Positions 7,565 to 8,220 of a DNA stretch of 8,220 bases are shown piece after piece (the first letter of the stretch is position 1; the number at the start of each line of letters is the position of its first letter). Source of the stretch: Duncaniella sp. (lineage in GTDB: Bacteria > Bacteroidota > Bacteroidia > Bacteroidales > Muribaculaceae); NCBI RefSeq assembly GCF_029054785.1, contig NZ_JAIDEN010000104.1, positions 1 through 8,220 of the forward strand, given 5' to 3'. The notes below the pieces were generated by a model that was not told the DNA's origin, did not search any database, and worked only from the letters and a program-made list of their open reading frames with translations. A program made the position numbers and the translations under genes.

Positions 7565-7694
7565 GAGGTTGTTTAAAAGCAAGAGTTAAAATCTGAGTGG
7601 TGTATCTTTTAGATAAATTGTTGTAAATGAGAAAGGAGCCATATTCACCTCAAAACTTTCGCTCAGATTTTAACTATTGTTGTTAAACAACCTC
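7565..7694. mobile_element. MITE-like palindromic element after rodA
   Basis: Two long arms face each other. AGAGGTTGTTTAA at 7564-7576 is exactly complementary to 7683-7695, and AGTTAAAATCTGAG at 7584-7597 is exactly complementary to 7662-7675. They lie in register, so 7562-7597 pairs with 7662-7697 at 32 of 36 positions (one further pair is a G-T wobble), around a 64-base centre. If the ends are set at GAGGTTG...CAACCTC (7565-7694, 130 bases), the bases on both sides are TAA (7562-7564 and 7695-7697), a candidate 3-base target duplication. There is no transposase; only tiny open frames of 18 and 19 codons exist. The composition is AT-rich against GC-rich neighbours. This fits a non-autonomous element moved by an IS5-like transposase, some groups of which duplicate TNA, but that assignment is inference. 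As RNA it would form a strong hairpin and could end or protect the rodA transcript. Confidence 0.55.
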
Positions 7695-7718
7695 TAAGGA
7701 ACAGTTTCCGAGAAGGAA

Positions 7719-7752
7719 TTGACTTTTCCAGCCTTGAGCAGTCTTATATTAT
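7719..7752 (+). promoter_or_regulatory. Possible promoter of the DKNYY-repeat gene
   Basis: TTGACT at 7719-7724 is followed, after a spacer of about 20 bases, by TATATTAT at 7745-7752, which resembles the Bacteroidetes -7 box TAnnTTTG only in part. The position, 26 bases before the ATG at 7778 and downstream of the palindromic element, is right for an independent promoter. The match is imperfect and the region is AT-rich, so chance is possible. Confidence 0.3.
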
Positions 7753-7777
7753 AAAGGTAACACAAAATATCACTGCC

Positions 7778-8220
7778 ATGAACAGACTGCTTACAATTTT
7801 AGTGCTCGGATTCGCACTCTCTGCCCTCTCGGCTGATGCCGCAGGTCTGCAAGACCGCAACAGGCGCAAAGATCACAAACAGGAACAGAGAGACTGCCGC
7901 AGACATCGGAACCACGACCGACCGTCGTATTTCATCAGCAATGACAAGGTTTTTTATGCTGGAAAAGAAATTAACGGCGCATCGGCCAATAGTTTCAAGA
8001 TTCTGAAAGACGGCTATGCGAAAGACAACTGGTATGTCTATCATGACGGAATCAGGCTGAATAGAGCGTCGGCAAACTCGTTCAAGACACTCGGCAAGGG
8101 ATATGCCACAGACAACTGGACTGTATATTATAACGGCCACAGGATTCCCGATTCATCATCGAGCAGCTTCAAAGTGCTTGCCGACGGTTATGCCAAAGAC
8201 AGCTGGAATGTCTATTACCG
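7778..8220 (+). CDS. Secreted DKNYY-family repeat protein, partial at right edge
   Basis: This frame begins ATG-AAC-AGA-CTG at 7778 and stays open to the window end, giving 147 complete residues of an unfinished protein. Residues 1-22 form a signal peptide (basic MNR, hydrophobic LLTILVLGFALSAL, then small residues SADAA) without a lipobox Cys, so export to the periplasm or beyond is expected. A very basic, hydrophilic linker (about 24-49, many Arg, Lys, His) follows. From residue 58 there are tandem 29-residue repeats (58-86, 87-115, 116-144 and the start of a fourth at 145) with the pattern VYYxGxxI-x-ASANSFKxLxxGYAKDNW. This matches the DKNYY family, which is common in Bacteroidetes and Fusobacteria and has no established biochemical role. 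The gene is separated from the rodA operon by the palindromic element and probably has its own promoter. Function unknown; an envelope or adhesive role would be speculation. Confidence 0.85.
   Translation, partial: MNRLLTILVLGFALSALSADAAGLQDRNRRKDHKQEQRDCRRHRNHDRPSYFISNDKVFYAGKEINGASANSFKILKDGYAKDNWYVYHDGIRLNRASANSFKTLGKGYATDNWTVYYNGHRIPDSSSSSFKVLADGYAKDSWNVYY
7949..8220 (+). repeat. Tandem 87-base coding repeats of the DKNYY protein
   Basis: Three full units (7949-8035, 8036-8122, 8123-8209) and the first bases of a fourth encode 29-residue repeats. Shared protein elements are VYY/VYH near the start, a SFK triplet in the middle and GYAKD-x-W near the end. At the DNA level the units have diverged, mostly at third codon positions and in the 5' half of each unit, so they are old repeats kept by selection on the protein rather than a recent expansion. 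There is no length change between units, and the array continues beyond the window. Confidence 0.85.

Noticed and set aside
7565..7694. Palindrome as a simple intrinsic terminator
   Set aside because: The arms are too long, the loop is 64 bases and there is no T-run after the stem; terminator activity is possible as a side effect but does not explain the structure.
7949..8220. Repeats as a CRISPR array
   Set aside because: The 87-base units are directly adjacent without spacers, stay in one open frame and encode a protein repeat.

Overview
The window looks like a chromosomal segment from a member of the Bacteroidales, possibly Muribaculaceae-like. This rests on four things: the promoter grammar (a TAnnTTTG-type -7 box before purH), the absence of clear Shine-Dalgarno sequences, the gene order purH-mreB-mreC-mreD-mrdA-rodA, and a secreted DKNYY-repeat protein. 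The family placement is inference; no rRNA or marker search was possible.

Layout. Positions 1-110 are an AT-rich upstream region with a Bacteroidetes-type promoter. From 111 to 7553 there is a tight run of six same-strand genes: purH (last two steps of IMP synthesis), mreB (actin-like filament), mreC and mreD (membrane scaffold), mrdA/PBP2 (peptidoglycan transpeptidase) and rodA (SEDS glycosyltransferase). Gaps are 23, 15, 64, -17 and either -4 or 86 bases, the last depending on the rodA start. No strong terminator is visible inside the run, so purH and the elongasome genes are probably co-transcribed. Immediately behind rodA lies a 130-base palindromic element (7565-7694) with near-perfect 33-base arms inside a 3-base TAA direct repeat; it looks like a MITE or a relic of an insertion sequence. 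After a possible promoter, a new gene starts at 7778. It encodes a signal-peptide protein built of 29-residue DKNYY-type repeats and runs off the right edge.

How the genes work together. MreB filaments position MreC/MreD, which in turn activate the RodA-PBP2 pair: RodA polymerises glycan strands from lipid II and PBP2 cross-links them during lateral wall growth. purH supplies purine nucleotides and has no direct mechanistic link to the wall genes. purH and mreB start with ATG, while all four following genes start with GTG or TTG, which fits a design in which filament protein is made in excess over the membrane partners.

Most of the window is a conserved housekeeping locus. The parts that deserve a second look are the palindromic element after rodA, the repeat protein at the right edge, the enlarged membrane region of RodA, and small arrangement details at the mreB/mreC and mreC/mreD junctions. 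I did not find a clearly novel multi-gene system.
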